This document shows, piece after piece, positions 29,463-44,028 of a stretch of DNA of 64,000 nucleotides. The position numbers were made by a program, and so were the translations under genes. Origin of the DNA: Phallusia mammillata. Its lineage: Eukaryota; Chordata; Ascidiacea; Phlebobranchia; Ascidiidae. The notes beneath the pieces were generated by a model that saw only the letters and a list, made by a program, of their open reading frames with translations, was not told the origin of the DNA and did no database searches. The stretch covers positions 1 through 64,000 of the forward strand of contig QLIY01000611.1 in NCBI GenBank assembly GCA_003260075.1, written 5' to 3'. Within the stretch, counting starts at the first letter, position 1; the number at the start of each line of letters is the position of its first letter.

Positions 29463-32400
29463 CTAAGCATACTTAAGTTGTTAACTGATTATTGACTCAA
29501 AAAACTGCGCGTTTACACTTTTGAGATGAGAAGCAAAATAATCAACCTTTTCATTTCGCTTGGAGAAAATCAATAAACCCGAACAAATCGACTTTTTTTA
29601 GCGCAAATATTTGAACGCTATTTGCAGATTGACGAAACTGTGCTTTTTGCTACTGACATGGCGTAAAATTTAAATTAAAAAAATGCTTGTGAAATACTAC
29701 AAAATAACTAAACAAACTCCAATAACCTGGTTATTATAATTTTATTAAATTAAAAATGATCTTTAAAAACAGTCATTTAATAATACGTCGAACAAATTGG
29801 CCGATTGATTGCAATACCTGTAGTCGATTGTAGTCGAAATATTTTCCGCTACTGAAAATATTTGGTACTTTTTAGAAAATGCTTGTTGAAACTTAAAATT
29901 ATCTTAAAATAACACCAGAAACAGAACTGCAATAACCTGTTCAATATACTTTTTAATGTAGAAATATAATCTTTAAACAGTTACTAAGTAATACCAAACT
30001 GTCCGGTTGATTGCAATACCTGTAGTCGAAATTGGTGTGAATGTTGTAGATGGGGTCGGTATTGGTAGTTGTGTTGTGTCAACTTAAAAAAAATAACAAT
30101 AGGGCTGATACATGTAAATGTGCAGTGCAAAAAGCAAACAAAAGTAAACTTCTTTAAATTTGTCTTACCCTGATTTTTCTGCCATGCAGATGTTATTGCC
30201 CATAGCATATTCAACATAGTTGCGTCAATCTCATCCTTTGTTATTTGACGACCCGGAGCAACGCTGAAACACATTTGTTTTCCATTGAGAGTTAAAATCA
30301 GTGGTTCTCAAACTTTTTTATTGTCGGGGCCAAATGGTATTTTTTTAAGTGTGTTGGGAGCCGCAAAAAAACGAGACCTTGAGAAAATCACTAAAGATTA
30401 TTACTTTAAAATCTAAAATAGCAATATTTGGTGGTTTTCTGAGGTCTGGTGCGAGCCGCAAAATAAGTAGTTGGGAGCCGCATGCGGCCCCGAAAACCGA
30501 GTTTAAGAACCACTGGTTAAAATATAATCATTTTAAACTTAAATTCTTCACTGTATCGAACCTGATTTACCAAACCCCGTTTAACTCAAATGCCATTTCA
30601 AATTTATTACAAAAACTATATATTTTGTTGCAATTGGCTTTTCTAAAAACACGTATTTAAAGCGGAAGTGGAAAGTGTTTAAAACAGGAGAGGGAGGACC
30701 AGCAACTTATTATTAACTTTAGTGTGCAACTTTTAGCTAAGAACATGTGTGTCATACCAAAATAAAACGTTTGAAACTAAAATTGTATTAAAATCTCAAG
30801 TTGAGAACTATTTATCGTTTATGTATCATTTAGTGAAGAGCATTTGCATTAACTTACGTAGATAGCAAAGTATAACCCAGTACTGCATTTCTCATATTTC
30901 CATTCATTCTTGCAATGCTTCTAAAATGTGTGGCATTTCTTATTGGTGTAATGTGAGAGAAAAACATACCACCAGTCATATTCTGAAAAGCAAAGCACCA
31001 TACAAAAATCTATAAGTAACAAAAAGAGCAATGGTTAAAAAAAGTTTGTTGACTTTCTTTTTGCTTGATAGCGTGTGACTGACAGTTCTTGTCAAAATAT
31101 AGGCTATTATTATTTCTAGCATGCACTTAACGACTAACAGAAATAATACAGCAAGTAACCTACTTCGTACGCTGGTAAAATTAAGCGTAGAATAGAATTA
31201 AACTGGACACTTCACAAACATCTACAAAGTTGTTTTTTTATGTTGAAACCCACCTGTTGCTTGAGGTAGAAAAAAACTTTGCACATTGATGCGCTTCCCG
31301 ATCCGAACATTTGAACTCCGCTGTAATTGATAACGTAATTACCTGACTTCACAGAACCGGCAAAATCAATGTACGTTCCATTTGAAGCATTTACATTTGA
31401 AGTGGCCTGGACAAAAATGAATGATTTAGGGAGTATTAAAAAGCGTTTTACCAAACTTGTGTTAAATTGAAATCCATATACCTCGATGGTAAACGGTCGT
31501 AATATAAATCGCTTCGCATTAATCAAAAATAGTGCTGTATATGGTTGAACAGCAAGTGTCGAAAAGGAATAACTTGCTCCGCTGTGTCAAAAAAATTAAA
31601 AAAAGCATTATTTTTTAAGAGAACTGAGAAAGAGGAAAACAGTTTACTCAAAAAATTCTTTGTAACTTACTAATAAGTTTTGTTGTATGGAGCAAAACTC
31701 CGATCTCCATAGGCAGTAAAGTAGACCTTTGTTGCAAACGAGTTGACAGGTGATATTAAATTATATTAAACATACAACAACAAGTAAAAATGTATTTACC
31801 TTATTACTATCATCATAATATTGGTATGGATGGTAGTCCTGCATGTGTTGAGTTAAATTTGACGACCGGACGCTGTCCCGAATTTCTGGTGCAAATAAAC
31901 AAATGTAAGAAAAGAATTATTAAAGTGACAGGCAAATTGTGCTTACTGTTACCTGCAAGCGAAGTTTGATCCGGGGTGGTTGTTGTTGCAACTGTTGTGC
32001 TTGCTAAAATAAAATAAAAAACATCAAAATATTCACACAAGGAAATATATCGAAGTAAAATTTTGTAAATTCTGTTGTTTCTCATAAAACACTACAAAAT
32101 GGAACGAGAAAATGCGCAACTGCCACGGCAATGAAGCTTCAGGAGAAATAAATTGTTTTGCTACAAACGATTTCAAAAAGGCCCAGAGCTTAAGTATCTG
32201 TTTATAAACCAAAACTATATTTATGAGCCAAATTTTAAAAAGTAACTTTCTTCCCTAAAGTTTTTAAATTCCTCCCTTTGAAGGAATTTCTTACCAGTTG
32301 GGAACCACTGGACTAAACGAAACCACATACAAGTATTTAACATACCTATTGTGACAGTAGGTGTTGTTGTTTTTGGTGATGTTGCGTTTGGTGATGTTGG

Positions 32401-35400
32401 AATCACTTCTGGAATTTTTAAATATTTGGGTAAGATAGTAGCCTAAATGTGTCAAATACCAGCCAAATGCATGGCTCTAATATGCTGAAAGTCTCTCTTA
32501 ACTCCAAACAAAGAAATCCAAAATAGTTCAGGGGACAACGTAAGTTTGTCTTAAAGCTCCAAAGGTGGTATTTGTGAGAAAAAAACGTATTCACCTTTGC
32601 CCACAATCACACCAAGTGTGGTAAGCATTGTCGCCTCCAGTTCTGTTTGGCTGATTCTACGTCCAGGGCTTTTTCTAAATAGTAGTAAATAAAAAATAGT
32701 TAAAATCGCATTTATTGTTTGTTTGTTTTTTTCAAAAAATGTCACAAACAGTACTTTTGTTAACATTTTCAACAATAACCCACACTTACGTCGATAGAAG
32801 AACAAAACCAAAAACAGCCTTGCTGACATTTCCACGCAGAGAGGCTGTATTCTGTAAGCCCGATCGGTCGCGAAGCGTCGCAGAAAAGGAGAACTCTACA
32901 TCAATTTTATTCTGTACAAAACAGTTAAATCGATAAAACTACCACAGCAGTCACACGTGGGAACACATATATGTGAGTTTTATTTTGTACGTATTTAAGA
33001 CGTAAAAACACGCAAAATTTTCCACAAATAGACGGCAAAAAAGCATCAGTTTAGCAGTCAACTTAATCAAATAAGACAGAGATTTACCTTCGTAATGTAG
33101 AAATACACTTCGCACACGCTTGGATCGTTGGCCCCATAAACTTGAGCTCCTTCAAAGATCAAATCATGATCACCCAGAGACACGGAACCGGAAAAGTTCT
33201 GGAAACTCCCACTTGAATCTGCTCCGAGGTTTGACGTCACCTGTGTTACGGTCAAAACAATGACATCGATTCATGCGAAAGTTATAGGTGTGGTTTACTT
33301 CATACCTTTATTGAAAAGTTTCTATTCGTTGATCCCGATGCGTTTATATTAAAAAGAGCGATGAAAGGTTGAACAGCAAGTGTGGTAAACGTGAAATCGT
33401 CGAATCTAAAAAAGTATGAATCGATTTTAACGATTGAAGCGCAAGTAAAGAGAATAAAAAAGAAAAGTCGGTTTACCTGTACGTCTTGTTGTATTCAACA
33501 CGCCTTCCCTGACCAGGGGGGGGGGTGATTGAAGCCCAAGTAAAGAGAATAAAAAGAAAACTCGGTTTACCTGTACGTCTTGTTGTATTCAACACGCCTT
33601 CCCTGACCATTCACGGCGAAATTAACCTGACAAAATGTAAACATAAACCGTAATGATGAAAACGGAAACGGCAATCAAACAACGACCATCTTGCCTAGCC
33701 ACACCTGGTTTCCGGTGTCATACATATCGCGACCACCATCCTTAATTGAATCAATTGGATCAGAAAAATCGTCATACCAATATTGATGAGAATCAACTAT
33801 ATGCTTTGTCAAATTTGCCGCCAGCAGTCGATCCAACAATATACTTGTTGCTGTAATGTCACATATTTATAATAAATACGTAGGCTATGAAATGTGACTA
33901 TACGAGCTTACGTTTACATTCAGCTTATAATTCAGTTCTCAACAACTCAAACTTACCATCAGGCTTGATAATCTCGGGAAATTTAGTCTCTAACAGCCTT
34001 TCCATTGAAATACGTATATCGTCAGATGACACTCGGTTTCCGGAAGACCTGGCAGAAACACAATTTACAGATTGCTATTAAAAAACAATTGGGTGAACTT
34101 ACCTTGAAAGCAAGAGGTATCCCAGAAAAGCGGAATCTCTACTCGCCGTTAAGTTTATAATATTTTCCATTGTTTGGCGGTTTTGCCTTGGCGAAGAGAA
34201 TGACAACTCTCCACTAGGTTCCTTCAAGTAATAGTATAGCGTATCAGTTGTTTGTACAAAAAGGTAGCAAATTTATACGAGCTCAAATTTAAGTGTTTAT
34301 TAAATTATGTCAATATTTGGTTTCGACAACATCTCAATCTATTTGCTAAAAGTTCAAAAAACGAATTGCTTTTTACCTGGAATATGTGAAAATACACTTC
34401 ACACACGCTCGGGTCTGAGGCATCGTACACTTGTGCGGCATAGTAATTCAATGTATAATTGCCCCGAGATATCGTTCCAGATTCATTGTAATAACTTCCA
34501 GATCCGTCAGCTCCGAGGTTTGAACTCACCTAAATTACAAGTAGCGTTTAATAAAAAGGAATAATAAAACCTAACAACCGTAGACTTTTTTAGCATTCAT
34601 TAATTTTTGTCTTTTAATGATATGCAAAAATGTAGTTATGTCAACGCACTTGTATAGAATAATTCATTGGTTCTGCATCGTCCCGAACTTTTTCAATAGT
34701 GAAAAATGCGATGAATGGATGAACAGCAATTGAAGTGAAGGAGTAAGTTGCATCACTGCATAGAAGCAAAAAAAAGCAATAAATATTCTGAGCATGACAG
34801 GGCATTGAACCACTTTTGCGTGAAAACTTACCTGTAGGTTCGATTATATCTCGCATGTGTTGTATTTCCGTTTACAGTAAATAAAACCTGCAAAAGTAAA
34901 GCAGATTTGTGAATCTAATCTGTAAAAAAGAAAACTGGCAACATCAAGAAAAAATGTTACAAACCTGATTTCCTACATCATACATGTCCCTTCCACCATC
35001 GCGAATGGCGAAACGATCGCGGACACCATATCGATATGAATAAAATCCGTTTATGTGACTTATTAGAAGATTGGCCTGCGTGGCATCTAACAAACCCGAT
35101 TTCGTTTCAGGCACTAAAAAAATAATCAGATCTTATTCTGCTGCATCAAAGAAAATATTCACAGCAAAGTATGATTGCCTGTAATCGAAGTTACAGTTCA
35201 GTTTTTCGATCTGCGCTTCTGTAAGGTTTACTGGCGTGTATGAAGACAATTTTTTAACCTCGTACATAAACTTAGATTAAAAAGGCCTGCAGTAATCATA
35301 CCTATTGCAGTCGTTATCGTTGTTGCTGTGGTTAGTGATGTTGTGTTTTGCACTGTTGGAGATACTCCAGGTGTTTCTAGTTGGGGGGGGGGTGAATCAA

Positions 35401-38400
35401 CTAAATGTTTTGTCAAATTTGCCGCTAGCAGTCGATCCAACAATATACTTGTTCCTGTAATGTCACATATTCATAATAAATACGTAGGTTATGAAATGTA
35501 GCTATACGAGCTTTCGTTTACATTCAGCTTATAATTCAATTCTCAACAACTCAAACTTACCATCAGGCTTGATAATGTCGGGAAATTTAGTCTCTAACAG
35601 CCTTTTCATTGAAATACGTATATCATCAGATGACACTCGGTCACCGGAAGATCTGGCAAAATAACGCGATTTACAAATTGCCATTGAAAAACAATTGGGT
35701 GAACTTACCTTGAAAGCAAGAGGTATCCCAGAAAAGCGGCATCTCTACTTCCCGTTAAGTTTACATTATTTTCCATTGACTGGCGGTTTTGCTTTGGCGA
35801 AGAGAAAACTAACTCTCCGCTAGGTTCCTGCGAGTAGTAGTATAGCGCATTAGTAGTTTGTACAAAAACGTAGCAAATTTTTACAGGGTCAAATTTACTC
35901 AGCTGTTTATTAAATAATGTCAATATATGGTTTCGACAACATCTCAATTTATCTTCTTGTTAAAGTTTGAAAAAGGATTGCTTTTAACCTGGAATATGTG
36001 AAAATACACTTCACACACGCTCGGGTCTGAGGCATCGTACACTTGTGCGGCATAGTAATTCAATGTATAAATGCCCCGAGATATCGTTCCAGATTCATCA
36101 CGATAACTTCCAGATCCGTCAGCTCCGAGGTTCGACTTCACCTAAATTACAAGTAACGTTTCAAACAAAAGACACCTAACAACCGTATACTATTGTTAGC
36201 AAATGACTGTTTTTTTTCAATTTTTGTTGTTGATACAATGTCTTCATTAATGTTTGTCATTTATTAACATGCAAAATGCAGTTATGTCAAAGCACCTGTA
36301 TAGAATAATTCATTGGTTCTGCATCGTCCAGGATTTTTTCAATAGTGAAAAATGCGATGAATGGATGAACAGCAATGGTAGTGAAAGAGTAGGTTGCATC
36401 ACTGCATAGAAGCAGAAAAAAATAATAACGAAACCTTCACAAGGCCAAGGATGGCAGTTCGGTACGGTACGGACGATGGTACGGTACGGTACGCAGCTAA
36501 TTTCATCAAAAAGTACGGTACGTAGGTTCGGTACGCAAAGAAAGCTGAGGTACGGGTACGGTTCTTCACTATAGAGCGTACCACCGTACCAAAAGCGTAC
36601 CGTATCACCGTACTGGTACGCATAATAAATGTTTATTAAACGGTCATTTTTGCATCGTTACCATTTGCAGATAATATCAAAATTTTCTAAAACTGGAATT
36701 TAAGTTATTTATTATATGATTTCATCACAATGTCCCTGTACCAAAATAGTGCTCAAAAAAGTTTGTGACGTCACTGCTAAATATTTAGTGCTTGCGGGCT
36801 GACCCCTATGCAAAAGGAGGGTTACACGCACTGTAGGGCAGGCCTATTATTAAAATGCCCACATGTCAAGAACAGAGATTTGTAATTGATTCTCAAGTTA
36901 GTTGAAACAGCGAGCTAGTGTTGTTGTCTCTTTCGCAGCAATGATTTTAAGAAACATGCTGTTGAAAATTATACATTGTCGCTGCACGAGCCCATCGTAG
37001 AAAACACATTAACCTTTCATTTCGAATAAGCTGGTTGTAGTGAGGCAGCTTGTTTAGAGTTTGCCATCCTTGGACAAGGCATTGAAACGACAGGCTACTA
37101 AAGTTTGCGCAAAAACTTACCTGTAAGTTTGATTATATCTCGCTTGGCTTCTATTTCCGTTTACAGTAAAATAAACCTGCAAAGCAAAACAGTATTTGTG
37201 AATCTATAAAAAGGAAAAGTGGCCACATCATAAAAACGTTTACAGACCTGATTTCCTCCATCATACATGTCACTTCCACCATCGCGAATAGCGAGACGAT
37301 TTGGGTTATCATATCGATATGAATAAAACCCGTTTATGTGACTTATTAGAAGATTGGCCTGCGTGGCATCTAACAAACCCGATTTCGTTTCAGGCACTAA
37401 AACAAGAAAATAATCCGATCTTATTCCGCTGCATCAAAGCAAATGTTCACAGCAAAGTATGATTGCCAGTAATCGAAGTTACAGTTCAGATTGCCGATCT
37501 GCGCTTCTGTAAGATGTACTGGCGTGTATGAAGACAATTTTTTAACCTCGTACATAAAATTGGATAAAAAAAGCCTGCAGTTATCATACCTATTGTCGAC
37601 GTTATCGTTGTTGCTGTAGTTGGTGATGTTGTGTTTTGCACTGTTGGAGATACTCCAGGTGTTTCTAGTTTTGAAAATGAGATTTTAATGGTATTTAATT
37701 AGTATGCCCTTTTATGCAAACAATTGACTCCATGCAATTTAGTTTTGAAAATTACAAATTAAATTCTTCATGTTACCTTTTGTGACGGTTGTGGTTGTTG
37801 TATTAACTGGTAATGTTGTCATTGGTATAACTGTAGATATTTCCGGAATTTCTGTTGATTGATGTAAATTCAAATATTATACCAGTCGCGTCATTTGCAA
37901 ATATGGATACACATTGTTTTAATTTGTAGTTTTGAGAAACAGCTTTATGTCATAACACGCATTTGTTGCAAGCCATAGAAGATCTGGAATTCGTTTTTCA
38001 ATCAACTTTTTTCTTTAGTGTTTGGAACTAGGTATAATATCGATTTTTACCTTTATCTGTAATCACACCAAGTGTGGCAAGCATCGTGGCATCCAGTTCC
38101 GCTTGACTGATTCTACGTCCGGGAGTTTTGCTACAAAAATAGAAACAGTTGGTTTACACACATGCATGTTGTCTTGTTATTGTACTTTTCACAACATGTA
38201 CGTGGTAATTATAGCAGAAAACACAGTGTTTTAAAACAGCATTATTTAACTACACTTACGTCGATAGAAGGATAAAACCGAACACCGCTTTTGTGAAATT
38301 TCCTTGTATAGTAGCTAGATTTTGTAAGCCCGTTCGATCACGAGTTGCAGCAGAAAACGAGAAATTGATGTCAGTTTCATTCTATATAGCACAGTTTTAT

Positions 38401-41400
38401 TACAACAATTCAACAATCGATGGAAACTTAAGCAATGATAAAAATAAAACATTTTAAAGTTTCAACTAATTAATTAGATCTGAGAGTAATGTAAAAAAAT
38501 ATCATTAATTCACTCAACTTGTTGATTAAAATACAAATAGAAATATAACGTGATTTTACCTTTGCAATGTAGAAATACACTTCGCACACGCTCGGGTCAT
38601 TGGCTTCATAAACTTGATTTCCTTCGAAGAACAAATAAAAATCATCCAGAGACACAGATCCAGAGAAGTTTTGAAAGTTTCCTCTTCCGTCGGCTCCAAG
38701 ATTTGACAACACCTGTGTTAATATTACGACCGAAAAGTAGGTTAAATGAAATTGTGAAATTTACTGAATGTCAAGATCTAAGATGATTTACTCCATACCT
38801 CTATTGAATAGCTTCTGTTTATTGGCGCAGAAGCGTTTATATTGAAAAGAGCGATGAAAGGATGAACAGCAAGTGTGGCAAAAGTAAAATCGTCGAATCT
38901 GAATAAGTATAAATCAAACAGTCTCAATTTGTTATATTGTGCCTTAATTGACAAACAACTATGCTTACTTATAGGTCTGGTTATATTGAGCACGTCTTTT
39001 AAAGCCATCTACCCTGAAGTCAACCTTAAGAAATGTGAGGTAACGTTACAATTGCAACTCAAACGGTGAATGAAAATAAAAATGCAATGAATTCAAAAAC
39101 CTGGTTTCCTGTATCGTACATATCGTTACCTCCATCTTGAATTGAGTCAATTGGATCGGAACGATCGTCATAGACGTACTGATAAGAATTAATCACATAT
39201 TTTGTCAAGTTTGCCGATCGAAGTCGATCCAACAATACGGTCGTTTCTGCCAAAGCAAACCAAATATCCGATTATGTATCTTACAAAAATTAGAGGTTTA
39301 TTGTATGTAAACTTGCCATCAGGTGTTATGGTGTTTGAAATCTTAGCTTCCAAAAGTCTTTCCATTGAAACTCGAATGTCATCTGATGACACTCGATTAT
39401 TAGGAAACCTGTAAAAAAACTTACACTTACTATGGCTATCTATTTTTTTAAGTAATTTTAAAACTAAAAACAAACCGAATAAGCAGTGATCTAAAATATT
39501 ACTATTTGACTTAAGTGGACGTTTTTTGGTAACCTTGCTTTTCGTTTTAAATAGCAAATATAGTTGCGGTAACTAATTTATCGGAAAAAAACTTACTGTG
39601 ATAGTAACAGGTAACCCAGGGTAGCAGACTCCCTACTATTTGTCAAGTTTACAAAGTTTTCCATGCTTTCGCGATTTTGCTTTGGCGAGGTGAAATTTAA
39701 TACTCCGCTGGGTTTCTGCAATAGAAGTAATACAAATGCAACAGTTCTTGGCAGGGTTGGGTAACGAGTCCTATTAGTCGAGTCTCAAGTCAAGTCAAGT
39801 CAGTAGGAGTTCGACTCTTGGTAAAGGCAAAGACTCTTAATAGAACGTCAATTGGGCTTTAATGAAACAATTTATTATCTACAATTGATTAGACAAGCAA
39901 ATCAATTCGGGAGGGACAAGTATGGCCTAACAGTATTTCATAATTTTACCTGAAATATGTGAAAATACACTTCACAAACGCTCGGGTCTAGGGCATCATA
40001 CACTTGTGCGGCGTAGTAATTCAAGGTATAATTGCCCCGAGATATCGTTCCAGATTCGTTACGATAACTTCCAGATCCGTCAGCTCCGAGGTTTGACTTC
40101 ACCTAAAATATAGAAGGTTTAAAAGTTGAGAGCTAAGTGACTTGACTTTTCATTTGACTGATTTTTATTTTATAAATTTAGTTTGATTTCCAAATCACAT
40201 GAAAGTCAGTCAAATTAAAAGTGCGCCTCACGTGCAAAACATTCTACACACCTGGATGGAATAGTTCATTGGTTGTGCATCGCCCAGGACTTTTTTGATT
40301 GTAAAAAACGCGATAAAGGGATGACCAATAATTGAAGAGAAGGAGTAGGTTTCATCACTATGCAAGATAAAAAATAAATACTGGCCGTGACAAAGCAACT
40401 ATAAAGTTTTCGGAACAGTTTTCAACCGAAACTTACTTGTAGGTTTCGTTATAAACCGCTCGAGTTTCATATCCGTTCACCGTAAAAAATACCTGCAAAA
40501 GTCAAAGGTTAATCAGTTTGCAAGTAAAACTTCCGAAATACAACTCCACCAACCGAATTTCCTCCATCATACATGTCCCTTCCTCCGTCGCGGATGGTAA
40601 TAAGATTTGGATTATCGTATCGATAAAAATAAAATTTGTTTAAGTGACCTCTCAAAGAAGCGGATCGTAGCACTTCAGACAACTCCACGTCAGGCACTAA
40701 GTTGACAATGAGAGTTGTTCAGATGGAATTTAAAGGTTACTAGTAATTGCCAACTTGCGACGAGCGGAGAACGCAGAACACAAATATTTGCAAATACCAA
40801 CCTGCAGTAGCGGTTACAGTTTCAAGTTGGGAGGTCGTGGCAACTGTTGTGTTTACTAATGTAAGAAAAAAACATTTTTAATGTCTTCAACGAAATTGCA
40901 TGAATAAGTCTACTTTATCACATATTATGTAAAAGTTTGCGTGTTGTTTGTGATAATATTGTGTTTGATGAAACTATAAAAAGGTTTAGATAAACACTAA
41001 TTATTGTAAATTAGTACAGCAAACAAATTTTGACTTACTGAACTTTTTAAAAAATTTTTAAACAAGAATGTTTTTCAACCATAAAATTTTGAAAACAACC
41101 AACCACACTCCATAAACTGTGTCGTTTGTAGCATACCTGTTGTAAAAGTTGTAGATATTGCTGTCGTTGCTTTACTTGTTGACGTTGTTATTGGTGGCAC
41201 GGTAGAATTGTTTGGAATTTCTGTTGATTGATGAAAAATTGGGTATTTAATTGATAAGTTAGTTTTAAAATTTTATACAATGTGTTTCGATGTGTAGTTA
41301 ATTTTTTTGCGAAGTTTGCGTTTAATTTACAACTTTGATAAGTTTTTTTTTATAAGAGTTTATTTCAAAGCAACACTGAAAACAAAATATTTAGGTTCAA

Positions 41401-43941
41401 TTACGTACAAATCGTTATAGTTAGCTTTATTTGTCGCAATAAATAGGCGAGTCGTAAACTTTATCAGCCTTATATTAATCACCACAACTTAGTTGTAAAA
41501 GAACACTGAACCCTGCTTATATAAGTTAGTAGTTTATTCCAATCGTTACTGTTAAAGAGTTTGTATGTAGTGATCACAAGCTGTTGCGGACAAACAGCGA
41601 TCGTTTTAATGTTGCAAGTAGCGTTCTCAGAAAATTTTATTTTTACGATATTTCGTTATTTTCCAGTGTTTACCTTGGTCGATAAAAACACCAAGTGTTG
41701 TAAGCATTGTCGCCTCCAGTTCCTCTTGACTGATTCTACGTCCGGGAGTTTTACTGCGGAAATATAAATACTTGATTCACACCCACATATAGTGCCTGTC
41801 AAAACGTTAACAATCTAAACTTACGTTGATAGCAGGATAAAACCCAAAATGGCTTTGCCAAATTTTCCCTGTAAGCTGGCTTGATTTCGCAAGTTACTTC
41901 GGTCGCGAATTGGCGAAGAAAATGTGAATTTGAGGTTACTTGAATTCTACAAAACAAGTTTTTTAATAATAATGCACATAAAACTACATTTTAAGTTATT
42001 TGGATAAATCCCTAGTCCTTGGTCACAATGGTTTATATATCCTTAGTCACAATGTTCACTGAATTAAATATGACATTACTAACCACAATGTAATTTACCA
42101 AAAAAAATTTTACCTGTGCAATGTAGAAATACACCTCACATACACTTGGATCATTAGCGCCAAAAACCTGACTTCCTTCAAAGAACAAGTCGTAATCATC
42201 CTGAGACACTGAACCTGAGAAGTTCTCGAATATTCCATTTCCATCCGCTCCGATATCCGAAGTCACCTATGTTGTTGCGGGAACAAATTTATTTCAAGTA
42301 AGAAATTATTTACGTTGTTTTTCTTCTAAAATCCAAATGCACGGTGTTCAGGTTAAATCAGCCCATACCTTTATTGAATAGTTGCCCTCAACTTGTTGCG
42401 GGTCGTCGATGTTGAAAAATGCAATGAAAGGTTGGGTAGCAAGAGTGACAAAAGTAAAGTTGTCGCGTCTAAATAATCATATCGACTTAAAGTAACTAAT
42501 CATTTTCCAGTAATTACCTAATTTATGTACCGGTATGTCTCGTTGTATTGAGCTTGTTGCTCGAGTCCGTCAACGATGAAAAACACCTAAATTAAAACAG
42601 TTTTTGTATGTGGAAGCATATGAAAACGATAAAATGCACGAAAAAGTCAAAATCACAAACTTTCAGGAAAAAATAAAGACAAATTTACCCGATTTCCACC
42701 GTCGTACATATCACCTTCTCCATCATTAATAAAATTAATAGGATAAGACGTATCGTCATACGTGTACCGATTAGAATTGATCACGTGTTGTGTCAAGTTT
42801 GTTGATTGAAGTCGTTGTATCAACATGTTTGTTTCTGCCAAAAATATTCCAAATAAGATAATGTTACAGTAAACAATTTTTTCGGAGCACCTCTATTTCA
42901 CAATCTTGATCAGTTTTGTGCGTACATCCAAACCAAGTTTACTTACCATCAAGAGCGACGATACCTGGAAAGTGCGTCCCCAACACTTGTTCCAATGTAA
43001 AACGTATGTCATATGATGAAACTTGCATTCCAACATCCCTAGAACAAAACAATACATCGTGTTGGTAGCGAACTATTATCAAAGATAGATTTGCAGTGGT
43101 AGCGAAATAAACAAACGACCCTTATACTCAAATAACCATTTTATAGACTCGTGTTTTAAAATCATATCCACTTGTTAGTTTACCTAAATTTAATAATTTT
43201 CGCTCAGTTACCTTGAAAGTAATAAGTATCCCAGGCCAGCGAATCCTCTATTTGCCGTTAAGTTTACAAAGTTTTCCATGGTTTGGAAATCCTGATTTGG
43301 TGAGAAGAAACTTAACTTTCCACTGGGCTCCTGCAATGGGTGAGAAAAATCATTACTTTTAAGTTAAGCGACTGGATTATAAGAGGCCACGACTAGACAA
43401 GTCAACGTATTTTGAATGGCGGATTTCGCAAACATGTTATAAAAGGTGCCGTAAAGGTTTCGCCAACAAAAGGGGGGGGGGAAAAACTGTCAACGTATTT
43501 TGAATGGCGGGTTTCGCAAACATGTTATAAAAGGTGCCGTAAAGGTTTCGCCAACAAAATATAACTTAGGTATACCGAAAAACAAAGTGTAAAAATCTTT
43601 GTGCAGTTTCTGAGTTTTACCTGGAATATGTGGAAATACACTTCACATATGCTCGGGTCATTGGTACCATACACTTGTGCGGCGTAGTATTTTAGTGTGA
43701 AGTTGCCTCTTGTTATTGTACCAGATTCATTACGATAAATCCCAATTCCATCAGTTCCAAGATTTGACTTCACCTTAAATTTGCAAAATTCATTGACGTG
43801 TTTACGCTATTAATAGAACTACCATTGTTGGGCCCAGCATTAAATACCACATGCCAGTTGTTGAAGCTCTACTGAGCATGCGTTTTCACAACATTTGAGG
43901 AATAGAATAATCGCTGCGGTTTTATAATGTACAGTTTTTTC

Positions 43942-44028
<87 letters not shown>

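Noticed and set aside
29690..30030. A second linker exon in the duplicated segment near 29800
   Set aside because: The duplicated copy keeps a TCGACTACAG|GTATT donor, but the resulting phase does not fit the next exon.
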